DNA of 64,000 nucleotides, from assembly GCA_937129145.1 (NCBI GenBank), contig CAKZMU010000069.1, positions 33,008 to 97,007 on the forward strand, given 5' to 3'. Position 1 is the first letter of the stretch, and each line of letters starts with the position of its first letter. Below are positions 51,863-60,732 of the stretch, piece by piece. The DNA is from an uncultured Lacinutrix sp. GTDB taxonomy: Bacteria > Bacteroidota > Bacteroidia > Flavobacteriales > Flavobacteriaceae. A model generated the notes under the pieces. That model did not search any database, was not told where the DNA came from, and worked only from the letters and a program-made list of their open reading frames with translations. A program made the position numbers and the translations under genes.

Positions 51863-52339
51863 CTAAGATTTTCTAAATCTTTGTTTAGACTTTCCACGCT
51901 GTTGTAACTGTTTGCGTTGTTTCATTTTTTTCTGTTTAGCGCCTTTCTCTATTTTTTTAAATTGCTCTTGAGTAAGTATGGACTTGAGTTGTTTTTTCTG
52001 AGCTATTTGTTTGTCTAAGCGTTTGTTTCTCATTTCGTAACGCGCTTCTTTTGAAGGCTTTTCACCACTTTCTCTCATTTTTTTTATCGCTTCCATATTG
52101 GCTTGACGTTCTTTGGCGTTAGCTAAATTTAGTTGATACATCTCTTTTTGCTGTGCCTCATTTAAATCTAGACGTAAAGTCATTTGTTTTGTTTTTAGCG
52201 TGGCAGCTTGCTCAGGTGTTAAATCTTTTAAGACTTGTGAACGTTCTTTTTTAAAATCCTTTCTGTGTTCTCTTTGTCTTTCTTGGGCTATACCTTGTAA
52301 GCTTACAAGTGTGATAGCAATTACTAGTATTTTTTTCAT
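51863..52339 (-). CDS. Spy/CpxP-like periplasmic basic protein
   Basis: The protein has 158 residues. A signal peptide ends GIAQ at residue 18. The rest is all helix and highly charged, with two LTxxQ-type boxes: LKDLTPEQAATLKTKQMTL and SILTQEQFKKIEKG, the signature of the Spy/CpxP/DUF4890 group. Spy-type proteins are ATP-independent periplasmic chaperones, and some sense envelope stress or metal. The strongly basic C-terminus (KKMKQRKQLQQRGKSKQRFRK) is a Bacteroidota feature. It is monocistronic. Confidence 0.8.
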   Translation of the reverse strand: MKKILVIAITLVSLQGIAQERQREHRKDFKKERSQVLKDLTPEQAATLKTKQMTLRLDLNEAQQKEMYQLNLANAKERQANMEAIKKMRESGEKPSKEARYEMRNKRLDKQIAQKKQLKSILTQEQFKKIEKGAKQKKMKQRKQLQQRGKSKQRFRKS

Positions 52340-52433
52340 TATTTAATTATTGATGTTATACTGTTAAGACCTAGATAGTTTTAAAAGGTTTAATGGAAGT
52401 TGTGTTTTTAACTATGTATTAACAGAAATAAAA

Positions 52434-52458
52434 AAGGCTTCCGTTACGGAAGCCTTTA
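52434..52458 (-). terminator. Rho-independent terminator of the zinc metalloprotease gene
   Basis: AAAGGCTTCCGT pairs perfectly with ACGGAAGCCTTT. The T run is on the minus strand, 20 nt beyond the protease stop. Confidence 0.9.
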
Positions 52459-52478
52459 AAAATTATATATAGCTAATA

Positions 52479-54950
52479 TTATTTAGGGTCTAAAATAGTA
52501 TCAATACGTTCAACAATGTCTTGTAAATGGTATCTAGTTAAGGTGTTTCCTCTATTAGCGCCATTTTGAGCTAAACGCTTAATTCTGTTTAATTCACCAC
52601 GAACAACAGGTAAAATATCCGATTGCTTTACAGTAACAGTCCCTCTAAAACCTCTTACATCTTTAGAGTTCATTAATGTTGCTAATCTTTCAACGTGTGC
52701 ACGTTGCAAGTTTCTTCTGTAAGTGTCTATATTTCTTCCTGAACGAACTTCAGACCAAATACCATTACGTAAATCGGTCATCATAGACAATACTGAATAA
52801 GAATCAGATCCATTTAATGTTTCATTGTCAATCATACGCATCATTCTGGTAAGATTTAAAATATTATTTAAAGTCCTAGCTTGGATGCCTCTAATTCTCT
52901 CTGTAACACCATTAAATTCAGTTTTGTTAATGATATCTTCATCAATTAACCAAGATGGTGTTTTAAATAATTCTTTATTTAAAAACGCTAAAGCATCTTT
53001 TTGATATCCTTTATCTACTGGAGTGAAAACATCTCCTGCTTGATCAGCAGTTTTTGTGTGCTTATATACACCACCAATATTTGTAGTAACATGACCCATA
53101 TAACGATTGTACTGCGAAACTACGTGACCATACATCTCAGATAAATCTCCAAAAGTTTCACCATCTTTAGACGTCCATTTAATTAAGTTTGGTACAATAC
53201 GCTTTAAATTAGCAATACCGTAAGTACTGGCTTTGATGGCATCATCACCTAAATCTTCAGTTTGAGCAGAAGGGTCTATTCCATTTAATTGACCAAAACG
53301 ATACATTGGGTCATCAGCATGATCTAAAATCCACTTGTCTAAAGTCTCTTTTTCATCATAAGGAGTTTTTGCGTCTAAAATTGGACGATATCCCCAACGA
53401 ATAGCATGCTTATCATATACACCAATATTTGGCATTAACGCTACACCTTCGTCACCTGGTTGAGCTACATAGTTAAAACGTGCATAATCCATAATTGATG
53501 GTGCAGTACCATATTTTTGAGTAAAAGCAGCATCACGTAAATCGTCAACTTTATAAGCACTACTACTACCCATATTGTGTGGTAAACCTAACGTATGTCC
53601 TACTTCGTGAGAAGATACAAATTTGATAAGTTCTCCCATAACTTCATCTTTAAACCCTACCATTTGAGCTTCCGGATTTATTGCTGCAGTTTGTACAAAG
53701 AACCAGCCTTGTAACAAGCTCATGACATTATGGTACCAGTTAATGTCTGATTCTAAAATTTCTCCTGAACGAGGATCCGCTACGTGAGGTCCATTAGCAT
53801 TTGGAATTGGAGACGCTAAATAACGTACAACAGAATAACGTGCATCTTCAGGTGTCCACTCAGGGTCTTCTTCAACTGTTGGTGGGTCTTTAGCAATAAT
53901 TGCATTTTTAAATCCAGCAGCTTCAAAAGCTACTTGCCAATCGTTGATTCCTTGCTTGATATATTTACGCCATTTTACTGGAGTTGCTCTATCAATATAA
54001 TAAACAATTTGTTTTTTAGGTTCTACTAATTCGCCTCGTTTAAATTTCTCAATATCTTCATCTTTCACTTCTAACCTCCAACGATTCAGATAAGTAACTC
54101 TCTTACTTTTTTGGTCTTCTAGTCCATAATCGACTTGAGATCTGGCAAACCATCCAACACGTTCATCATAGTGACGACGTTTCATTTGTTCTTTTGGTAA
54201 TAATAACATTGATGTATTCATTTCTACAGAAACAGTACCTGTAGAATTATTTGAAGGCGCAGCATTTGCAATGTATGTTTTAACATGTCTTGCTTCAATG
54301 TTAATTGGATAACTTTTTACACCTTCAATAAAAGATTTCTTAGTGTCTAATCTACTTATTTTATACAGAGTTCTTAGATAACGAGGAAGCCCCAATGCTT
54401 TAACATCTGTGTTATATAATTCTGTTACATCAATAACCGTGGCGGTTTTATCATCATTAAATGCTTTTATAGGGAAAGTGTATAAAACAGGCTCGAAGTT
54501 TGAATTTACTACAGCTTCATGAACTGGCAAATCTTCGTCTGCAACAATATTATGCGATACCACTCGAACAACTATTTGTTTGTCCTTTTTTTGCCAACGC
54601 AAAACTTGTGTATTGGCTTTTTGACCACCAAAATTAAAATTATTAGACGTATTTTTAGCAATTCTAGAAACTACTAACATTTCTCTACCTAAAAGAGAAT
54701 CAGGGATTTCATAAAGATACTTACCGTCAATGTTATGGACTTTAAAAAGACCTTCGTCTGTTTTGGCGTCTTTAGTGACTACCTTGCTGTATGGTTGGAT
54801 GTCACCTTTTTTTGGTTTTGGTTTTGAAGCCGCTTTTTTAGCAGCTGCTGCTTTTTTTGCAGCTTCAGCTTCGGCTGCTTTTTTTGATGTGTTACATGAA
54901 GATACAATTAGCGTTAATGCTAGTAGTAACACCTTAATAGAATGTTTCAA
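52479..54950 (-). CDS. Large zinc metalloprotease of the DUF5117/DUF5118 type, lipoprotein
   Basis: The protein has 823 residues. The lipobox LIVSSC gives Cys19, followed by a low-complexity Ala/Lys stretch (AAEAEAAKKAAAAKKAA). The DUF5118 region (GLFKVHNIDGKYLYEIPDSL) and the DUF5117 beta domain cover about 45-300. The catalytic domain carries HEVGHTLGLPHN (448-459), the extended HExxHxxGxxH form of metzincins. The helical tail ends at the stop. It is probably exposed on the outer membrane and acts on proteins. A terminator follows. Confidence 0.92.
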   Translation of the reverse strand: MKHSIKVLLLALTLIVSSCNTSKKAAEAEAAKKAAAAKKAASKPKPKKGDIQPYSKVVTKDAKTDEGLFKVHNIDGKYLYEIPDSLLGREMLVVSRIAKNTSNNFNFGGQKANTQVLRWQKKDKQIVVRVVSHNIVADEDLPVHEAVVNSNFEPVLYTFPIKAFNDDKTATVIDVTELYNTDVKALGLPRYLRTLYKISRLDTKKSFIEGVKSYPINIEARHVKTYIANAAPSNNSTGTVSVEMNTSMLLLPKEQMKRRHYDERVGWFARSQVDYGLEDQKSKRVTYLNRWRLEVKDEDIEKFKRGELVEPKKQIVYYIDRATPVKWRKYIKQGINDWQVAFEAAGFKNAIIAKDPPTVEEDPEWTPEDARYSVVRYLASPIPNANGPHVADPRSGEILESDINWYHNVMSLLQGWFFVQTAAINPEAQMVGFKDEVMGELIKFVSSHEVGHTLGLPHNMGSSSAYKVDDLRDAAFTQKYGTAPSIMDYARFNYVAQPGDEGVALMPNIGVYDKHAIRWGYRPILDAKTPYDEKETLDKWILDHADDPMYRFGQLNGIDPSAQTEDLGDDAIKASTYGIANLKRIVPNLIKWTSKDGETFGDLSEMYGHVVSQYNRYMGHVTTNIGGVYKHTKTADQAGDVFTPVDKGYQKDALAFLNKELFKTPSWLIDEDIINKTEFNGVTERIRGIQARTLNNILNLTRMMRMIDNETLNGSDSYSVLSMMTDLRNGIWSEVRSGRNIDTYRRNLQRAHVERLATLMNSKDVRGFRGTVTVKQSDILPVVRGELNRIKRLAQNGANRGNTLTRYHLQDIVERIDTILDPK

Positions 54951-55080
54951 TTTAATTAGATTTTTGGTTTAGTACGTGAAAATAGGGAATACTAAACAAA
55001 TCTCAATTTTTTGTTAATAAATATTAGTATTTATTTAACTAAAGAATCAAGTAACAAAAAGAGTTACGTCATTAAGTAAG

Positions 55081-56070
55081 TTAATCTAAAGAGTCTAAAT
55101 AATCTTGAATTAAACCATAACCTTTAGTATGCACCATAGTTACACCAATATAAGGCATGCTTGTTCCAGGAGAATAGTTGCTCATTCTTGCTGAAATACT
55201 ATAACGTCTTTGAAAGATGTTTGTATCGTCAAAATCGGTTTCAAAAGCTAGGTCTAAAGTAGATTGTACTTCACAAAAACCTCCTGCGGTATGGCAATGT
55301 GCACAGTTTATATCAAAATAAGCACGTGAGCGCTCTTCTAAACTATAGTTTACGTCGTCTTCCCAATTTGGTAAAGCTTCAATTTCACCAGGTGCAGGTG
55401 CATTAACTAAATAGCCCTTGTCAATAAATTTTTGTAATTGATTAACGCCATTTATATTAAAATTCATGGTGCGTAATTTTGTGCCAATAGGAACTACATC
55501 TCCTGCATTACTATGGCATTTTGTGCAATCGTTTGCAGCAGGAACTACGTAGTCAATAGACATATCGTCACCATCTTCGTTTACAAAATCTACTTTAACT
55601 TGATGCTCATTAGTGTCTAGAACAGCTTCAGTTTGATCTTCATTCCAAACATAGTTTCCAATTGCCCACTCTGTTTCTTCTTTAATAAGTACACGTGTTT
55701 CTATAATATGTTGTCCAGAATTAGGATTGGTTTCATCTAAGTTATAGTAAAATGTTTTTGCAATAAGCGTTCCTGTTGGAAATTTAGGAAACCCATCATC
55801 TTCATACTCTAAAGCTGTGTTTTCAGGAAGCCCAATAATTCTTAATTTATGAGCATAATCTGTAAATAAAGGTGTGCTTAAATCGTATTTAAACGCATTG
55901 GAATTTACTGTCATTTCACTTAAGTCTCCAATAAATAAATTTAATTGAGAAAGGTTTGGTAAAAATTCGGCAACTATAGGGTCGTCTTGCAACACTACAT
56001 AATCATCCGAATCATTTAAACATGACGTAAAAAGTGATGCTACCACTAAGGTAATTATAAGGCGTTTCAT
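55081..56070 (-). CDS. Diheme c-type cytochrome lipoprotein (SO2930-like)
   Basis: The protein has 329 residues. The lipobox LFTSC gives Cys17. The N-terminal half is beta-rich (LSTPLFTDYAHKLRIIGLPENTALEY), and two covalent-heme motifs follow: CTKCH (182-186) and CAHCH (256-260). NYSPGTSMPYIG near the C-terminus could supply the distal Met. This matches a family of exported diheme cytochromes first annotated in Shewanella as SO2930-like. The redox partner is unknown. It stands alone, with no usual beta-helix neighbour in the window. Confidence 0.78.
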   Translation of the reverse strand: MKRLIITLVVASLFTSCLNDSDDYVVLQDDPIVAEFLPNLSQLNLFIGDLSEMTVNSNAFKYDLSTPLFTDYAHKLRIIGLPENTALEYEDDGFPKFPTGTLIAKTFYYNLDETNPNSGQHIIETRVLIKEETEWAIGNYVWNEDQTEAVLDTNEHQVKVDFVNEDGDDMSIDYVVPAANDCTKCHSNAGDVVPIGTKLRTMNFNINGVNQLQKFIDKGYLVNAPAPGEIEALPNWEDDVNYSLEERSRAYFDINCAHCHTAGGFCEVQSTLDLAFETDFDDTNIFQRRYSISARMSNYSPGTSMPYIGVTMVHTKGYGLIQDYLDSLD

Positions 56071-56261
56071 TAATTTGGGTTTTATTAATAGATGCGGAAA
56101 GTAGTAAAAATGTCTTAAACAGCACTAAAAAAATCGACATGCTGTTAATTTTTTCTGTAAACCTTCCTTTTTTCAACTAAAATCATGTGTTTTAAGGTGT
56201 TAGCTAAATAGTAATAAAGGCATAGATTGAAATTTCATATATTGTATAGAAATTATTAATA

Positions 56262-57140
56262 ATGCCTTACTGGTTGCAAATTGTGCTCATTGTTGTTATT
56301 GCGTATGTCGTAATAAGCATTACTTTGTATTATTTGCAAGACTACCTATTGTTTAAGCCAGAAAAACTAAGTGAAGATTTCAAGTTTGCTTACGAAAATC
56401 AAGATACAAAAGAATATTATTTAGAGACGAGGGATGGTGCAAAAATAAACGGATTATTATTTAAAAGTAAAAACCAACCCAAAGGCATCGTTTTATACCT
56501 AAAAGGAAACTCTAAAAGCATAAAAGGTTGGGGCAAATTTGCAGTAGATTTTACGCGTCATGATTATAGCGTATTTATGGTTGATTATCGAGGCTTTGGA
56601 AAAAGTACAGGACGACGCTCACAAAAAGCGATTAAGCGGGATTTACAAGAAGTCTATAATAAATTAAAAGAACGCACTCCTGAAGAACACATTATTTTAT
56701 ATGGTCGTTCGCTTGGTTCTGGGTTTGCAGCAAAATTGGCATCTATCAATAACCCAAGACTTTTAATTTTGGATGCGCCTTACTACAGTTTAACCAAAGT
56801 AACTGCTCGCTACATGCCATTTATGCCGCTTTCTTTATTAATGAAATATCCATTGCCTACCTATAAATGGTTAAAATATGTGCAATGTCCCATACATATT
56901 ATTCATGGGACTCACGATAAGTTAATTCCGTATAAATCTAGCGTGAAATTATCGCAAGTAAACCCTAAACGAACAAAACTGCACACAGTAATTGGAGGCG
57001 GACACAAAAATTTGAATAATTTTGAATCATATCATAAAATGATTGAAGAGATTATTAACTCAAAACCAGTAGATATCGATTTTTCAACAACAAGTATTAA
57101 TGTTATACACTCGTCCAAAAAGTCTAAAACAAAAGCTTAA
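56262..57140 (+). CDS. Membrane-anchored alpha/beta hydrolase (paralogue 1)
   Basis: The protein has 292 residues. An N-terminal anchor (residues 6-26) precedes an alpha/beta hydrolase of the BEM46/FrsA-like type. The nucleophile is Ser150 in YGRSLGSGFA, the acid is in HGTHDKLIP and the His is in GGGHKNLNNF. The usual HGN oxyanion motif reads LKGNSKS here, with Lys replacing His, which is unusual and not shared by the downstream copy. The C-terminal tail ends in a Lys/Ser-rich stretch. Substrate unknown. It overlaps the next gene by 41 nt. Confidence 0.85.
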   Translation: MPYWLQIVLIVVIAYVVISITLYYLQDYLLFKPEKLSEDFKFAYENQDTKEYYLETRDGAKINGLLFKSKNQPKGIVLYLKGNSKSIKGWGKFAVDFTRHDYSVFMVDYRGFGKSTGRRSQKAIKRDLQEVYNKLKERTPEEHIILYGRSLGSGFAAKLASINNPRLLILDAPYYSLTKVTARYMPFMPLSLLMKYPLPTYKWLKYVQCPIHIIHGTHDKLIPYKSSVKLSQVNPKRTKLHTVIGGGHKNLNNFESYHKMIEEIINSKPVDIDFSTTSINVIHSSKKSKTKA

Positions 57141-57924
57141 AAAACTTGCTCTAATTTTGTTAGGGCTTTATATTATGGTTGGAACTGCCCTTTATGTATT
57201 GCAAGAGAAATTTTTGTTTTTACCCGAAACTCTGCCTCAAGATTATACTTACGAACTAGCTTATGACTATGACGAATATTTTCTTGACACTCCAGATAAT
57301 GGTGTTATTAACGCATTACATATTAAAGCAATCAACCCAAAAGGTGCTATTTTGTATTTTCATGGTAATGCTGGAAGTTTAGAGCGTTGGAGTAAAATAG
57401 TAGAGTATTTTGTTGCTAAAAATTATGATGTTTACGTCATGGATTATAGAACGTATGGAAAAAGCAAAGGTGTTTTAAGTGAAGAGGCTTTGTATAACGA
57501 TGCTCAAGTATGTTACGACCATTTAAAACAGTTTTGGAATGAAGACAATATTATTGTGTATGGTCGCTCACTAGGGACAGCCATGGCAACAAAAATGGCA
57601 TCAGTAAATAATCCAAAAAAACTTATTTTGGAAACGCCATTTTATAATATAGTAGATGTTGCTAAAAAACGATTTCCCATATTCCCTGTAAAAAGTCTGC
57701 TTAAATATGAGTTACCAAATAACGAGCATATAAAGCAAGTTAAATGCTCTATTTCTATAATTCATGGCACTAACGACTATGTAGTGCCATTTAAAAATGG
57801 AGAGAAATTATACAAAGCATCTCCAAAACATAAAACAACGTTTACAGTTGTTGAAAACGGAGGACATAATAACCTAAATACGTTTGACGAATATCATACT
57901 TTTATAGAGGAAATTCTGCAATAG
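57100..57924 (+). CDS. Membrane-anchored alpha/beta hydrolase (paralogue 2)
   Basis: The protein has 274 residues. An N-terminal anchor (about 16-33) leads to the same layout as the upstream gene: YFHGNAGSLERW oxyanion loop (canonical HGN here), MDYRTYGKSKG, nucleophile Ser157 in VYGRSLGTAMA, acid in HGTNDYVVP and His in NGGHNNLNTF. It starts inside the end of paralogue 1 (41-nt overlap in another frame), consistent with a tandem duplication followed by fusion of boundaries. It is closest to the BEM46/ABHD13-like hydrolases. Substrate unknown. Confidence 0.87.
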   Translation: MLYTRPKSLKQKLKKLALILLGLYIMVGTALYVLQEKFLFLPETLPQDYTYELAYDYDEYFLDTPDNGVINALHIKAINPKGAILYFHGNAGSLERWSKIVEYFVAKNYDVYVMDYRTYGKSKGVLSEEALYNDAQVCYDHLKQFWNEDNIIVYGRSLGTAMATKMASVNNPKKLILETPFYNIVDVAKKRFPIFPVKSLLKYELPNNEHIKQVKCSISIIHGTNDYVVPFKNGEKLYKASPKHKTTFTVVENGGHNNLNTFDEYHTFIEEILQ

Positions 57925-58074
57925 CTCTCTTAAAAAATTAACATTTCAAGCTGCCATTCTTAAAAAAGAATTAAAAAGGATTTAAATGTGTTAAACATTT
58001 CTAAATACCAGTAACGTTTTGGTTTTTGTAACGTCAATAGAAGTATAAATACAAAACCAAAAACCAAAAATATT

Positions 58075-58581
58075 ATGAACCGAGTAATCTTATTATTAGT
58101 AGCATTTATTGTGACAAATGCAAGCGCATTATCTGGAGTGACACCCGATAATACTAAAAGAAATTATAAAACGTTATTACAAATAAACCTAGAAGCTGCA
58201 CTTTTTGAAAGTGATAGTGATGACAATCCTTTTGAGGTTTATGAAATTGAAGAAGACGTATATATCGATTTTGATACAAAAAAGTATTTGCCTGAAGGTT
58301 TTAATCCGTTAGAAGGTAAAAACGATATCGATTGGTCTACAATTGAATTGGTTGAGATTGAAGAAACAATAGACATAGATTTTGATACAGCGCAATATCT
58401 ACCTGAAAATTTTAATGCATTAAAAGGGAAAAACGACCTTGATTGGTCAAAAATTGAAATAGTAGAAATCGAAGAAGAGATAGAACTTGGGTTTGATACT
58501 AGTAAATATTTACCAAAAGGTTTTAACCCCTATAAAGGAATGAACTGTGAAAAAGAAGATGTAGTAGTGAGTCTTTATTAA
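58075..58581 (+). CDS. Secreted acidic protein with three 37-residue tandem repeats
   Basis: The protein has 168 residues. A signal peptide ends near NASA (residue 18). Residues 56-92, 93-129 and 130-157 are copies of a 37-residue unit with the consensus EIEExIxIDFDT, then YLPxxFNxLxGKND and DWSxIE; the last copy is cut short. The protein is very acidic (E/D-rich). It is not a recognised family. Secretion and repeats suggest a periplasmic or surface binding role. A hairpin terminator follows and the next genes are convergent. Confidence 0.65.
   Translation: MNRVILLLVAFIVTNASALSGVTPDNTKRNYKTLLQINLEAALFESDSDDNPFEVYEIEEDVYIDFDTKKYLPEGFNPLEGKNDIDWSTIELVEIEETIDIDFDTAQYLPENFNALKGKNDLDWSKIEIVEIEEEIELGFDTSKYLPKGFNPYKGMNCEKEDVVVSLY
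58240..58545 (+). repeat. In-gene tandem repeat, 111-bp unit
   Basis: Two full units and one partial unit encode the 37-residue repeats. They are diverged at the DNA level but conserved at protein level, so the duplication is old and under selection. Confidence 0.7.
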
Positions 58582-58613
58582 TTTTTGCCAAAGAGTATTA
58601 ATAAGGACCTATG

Positions 58614-58642
58614 AAGCCAGCACTTTAGTGCTGGCTTTTTTA
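58614..58642. terminator. Bidirectional rho-independent terminator
   Basis: AAGCCAGCACT pairs with AGTGCTGGCTT around TT, followed by T. It lies between the repeat-protein gene and the convergent PNPOx-like gene. Confidence 0.88.
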
Positions 58643-58646
58643 CTTT

Positions 58647-59177
58647 TTAATGTTCTTTAAAAATCACTTTTTGCGGCTCCCAAGTTTTAGAGTCTCCTAA
58701 AATATTACGAGTTTCACTAACAATTTCCATCCATTCAGGAGATACTTTAATTAATAGGTAATCATCTGGAAAGTTTGGATAAAAATCCTTCCATTTTGGT
58801 TTCCAATGTTTTTGTTTTTCAGTATTGTCACTAACTATTTCTGCAATACCGTGTATCATGACATAACCAGTATCATCATCGTCGGCATAATATAGAGTTA
58901 CTTTAGAATTTTCTTGTATTTGCTTGACTTTTCTGGAGTTACTGTTTGTGCCAAACCAAACAACTAAGCTGTCTTCTGGAGGAAATGGGTCCATTGTTCG
59001 TATTCTTGGTCTTCCTTCAGTGTCAATAGTAACAAGCGCACAGGTTTTAGCGCTTTGTATTATTTCTTTTGCTGCTTTAATTAACTCTATTTTATTGTTT
59101 TTAACTATTTTATTTTCCTGAGCACATCCATATACTGAGAAGAAAATAGTAAGAACAACTATTAGTTTTTTACTCAT
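58647..59177 (-). CDS. Pyridoxamine 5'-phosphate oxidase-like split-barrel lipoprotein
   Basis: The protein has 176 residues. A lipoprotein signal ends FSVYGC (Cys18). The mature part is the general-stress/PNPOx FMN-binding split barrel: IIQSAKTCALVTIDTEGRPRIRTM, VWFGTNSNSRKVKQIQENSKVTLYY, YVMIHGIAEIVSD and KVSPEWMEIV. Most such proteins are cytoplasmic flavin or heme binders; an exported lipidated form is unusual. It overlaps the upstream beta-lactamase-fold gene by 8 nt, so the two are co-translated. Cofactor unknown. Confidence 0.85.
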   Translation of the reverse strand: MSKKLIVVLTIFFSVYGCAQENKIVKNNKIELIKAAKEIIQSAKTCALVTIDTEGRPRIRTMDPFPPEDSLVVWFGTNSNSRKVKQIQENSKVTLYYADDDDTGYVMIHGIAEIVSDNTEKQKHWKPKWKDFYPNFPDDYLLIKVSPEWMEIVSETRNILGDSKTWEPQKVIFKEH

Positions 59178-60636
59178 TTATTTTATTAAAATTATATTGA
59201 CCATTTAATAGGAAACTAATGCTTCCTTTATCGTCAGTTTTTACTTCAACACGATCACCTTTATCTAAGTCTATAAATTTTGTTTTTTCAGTTGGCGAAA
59301 ATAAATTGATTTCATTATCAGGGTCCACAGCACGTATTTTACCATCAACGATGGTTACATCAATAATATAATTTCCAATATCAGGAACTTGAAAGTCTAA
59401 TAGGTATTTTCCTGTATATTTTTCAAGTTCATCGTTAGGAATTTGTATGATGTTAACCTCTCTAGGGTTGTGTGTTCCCCAATCATAATATTTAGAAACT
59501 GAACGTAGAACTTCACCAATAAGCCTTCCGCCATTGTCAGCACTTGTCATTACTATAACACCATCTCCGCTTTTTGCAAAAGCCATCATGTCATTTGTGA
59601 AACCAGCATTTTTGCCTCCATGCCCAAAAATTAAAGCATTATTATTTTCGCGTAAAGAAGGCCCTAGTCCCCAATTATTTTTATCTTTTGTTAGCATTTG
59701 AGTAACCATTTTTTTTGAAAGAACCCCTTCAACACCATTTTCATATATGTTATGTATTTCAATAAGATATTTTGCTAAATCCGAAGGTGTTGTCCATAAT
59801 CCAGCAGCCGCTTGCTCAGGATAATTATGCCAAAGTCCTTCAATAATTTTTCCATCTCCATAGTAAGCAGCACTTACATTGTTTTGCATACTTTCTTTTA
59901 AAGGTTGACTATAAGTGCTATTGGTCATGTCCATTTGCGGTAAAATATATTCAGCCATATAGTCTTCTAAAGATAATCCAGTCATATCTTCAACTATTTT
60001 CTCCATAACAGTATAACCACCACCAGAATATCGCCACATGCTCCCAGGGGTGGTGTCAACAAAAATTGCAGGGGTATTTCCTTTTCCATTTAAAACAGTA
60101 TTAATACTTGGGAATGAATCTTTTTGAGTATATCCAGGAAATCCATGAACAGTCATTCCAGCAGTATGAGTTAGTAATCTCCTTAGAGTTACTTTTTCTG
60201 TATCTGTAAACTTAGAGTCTGGTACTTTCCAGCTTTTAAGGTGCTTGCTTACATCTTCATCTAAATTCAATTTACCTTCGTCAACAAGTTTTAATGCAGC
60301 TAAAGCGGCAATTGGTTTACTAATAGAACCTGCTTGAAACAAGGTGTTTACATCCACTTTTTGATTAGTGTTGGTATTTGCAATACCATAGCCTTTAGCC
60401 CATTTTAATTTACCATTTTCAATTACAGCAATACTTACACCTGGAACATTATGAACTTTCATTCGTTCTTCTAAATTGAAGAGCTCAGGAGTATCGCCTT
60501 TGACTTGTATCTCTTTTAGTAAACCATTTTCTATGGCATTTATATCATTATCTACACTTTTTACTTGTTTAGTTTGTTCTTTTTTACAAGAAACAAGTAA
60601 AACGAATAATGGTAATAGTAAAGAAATTTTGCGCAT
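59170..60636 (-). CDS. Beta-lactamase-fold (class C/PBP4*-like) serine hydrolase, lipoprotein
   Basis: The protein has 488 residues. The lipobox LLVSC gives Cys17. The class C motifs are the SxxK box S104-I-S-K107 in QAGSISKPIAA, the Y-x-N equivalent Tyr203 in WRYSGGGYTV, and HGG in FGHGGKNAGF as the KTG equivalent. A C-terminal beta domain of about 100 residues (DUF3471-like, IPNDELEKYTGKYLL) follows. Most such enzymes are peptidases or esterases and do not hydrolyse antibiotics. It overlaps the PNPOx-like gene by 8 nt. Confidence 0.9.
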   Translation of the reverse strand: MRKISLLLPLFVLLVSCKKEQTKQVKSVDNDINAIENGLLKEIQVKGDTPELFNLEERMKVHNVPGVSIAVIENGKLKWAKGYGIANTNTNQKVDVNTLFQAGSISKPIAALAALKLVDEGKLNLDEDVSKHLKSWKVPDSKFTDTEKVTLRRLLTHTAGMTVHGFPGYTQKDSFPSINTVLNGKGNTPAIFVDTTPGSMWRYSGGGYTVMEKIVEDMTGLSLEDYMAEYILPQMDMTNSTYSQPLKESMQNNVSAAYYGDGKIIEGLWHNYPEQAAAGLWTTPSDLAKYLIEIHNIYENGVEGVLSKKMVTQMLTKDKNNWGLGPSLRENNNALIFGHGGKNAGFTNDMMAFAKSGDGVIVMTSADNGGRLIGEVLRSVSKYYDWGTHNPREVNIIQIPNDELEKYTGKYLLDFQVPDIGNYIIDVTIVDGKIRAVDPDNEINLFSPTEKTKFIDLDKGDRVEVKTDDKGSISFLLNGQYNFNKINE

Positions 60637-60670
60637 TATAACTGTTTTAGTGATAGAGGTTTAAAAGTAC

Positions 60671-60704
60671 AAAAAAAGGACTCATGTTGGTGAGTCCTTT
60701 TTTT
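60671..60704 (-). terminator. Rho-independent terminator of lysS
   Basis: AAAAAAAGGACTCA pairs perfectly with TGAGTCCTTTTTTT around TGTTGG, 29 nt beyond the lysS stop. Confidence 0.9.
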
Positions 60705-60732
60705 AGATTCGTATTTTATACTTAATGTCAAA

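Noticed and set aside
58075..58581. Calcium-binding EF-hand or dockerin for the 37-residue repeats
   Set aside because: The acidic segments do not follow the DxDxDG spacing of EF-hands or dockerins.
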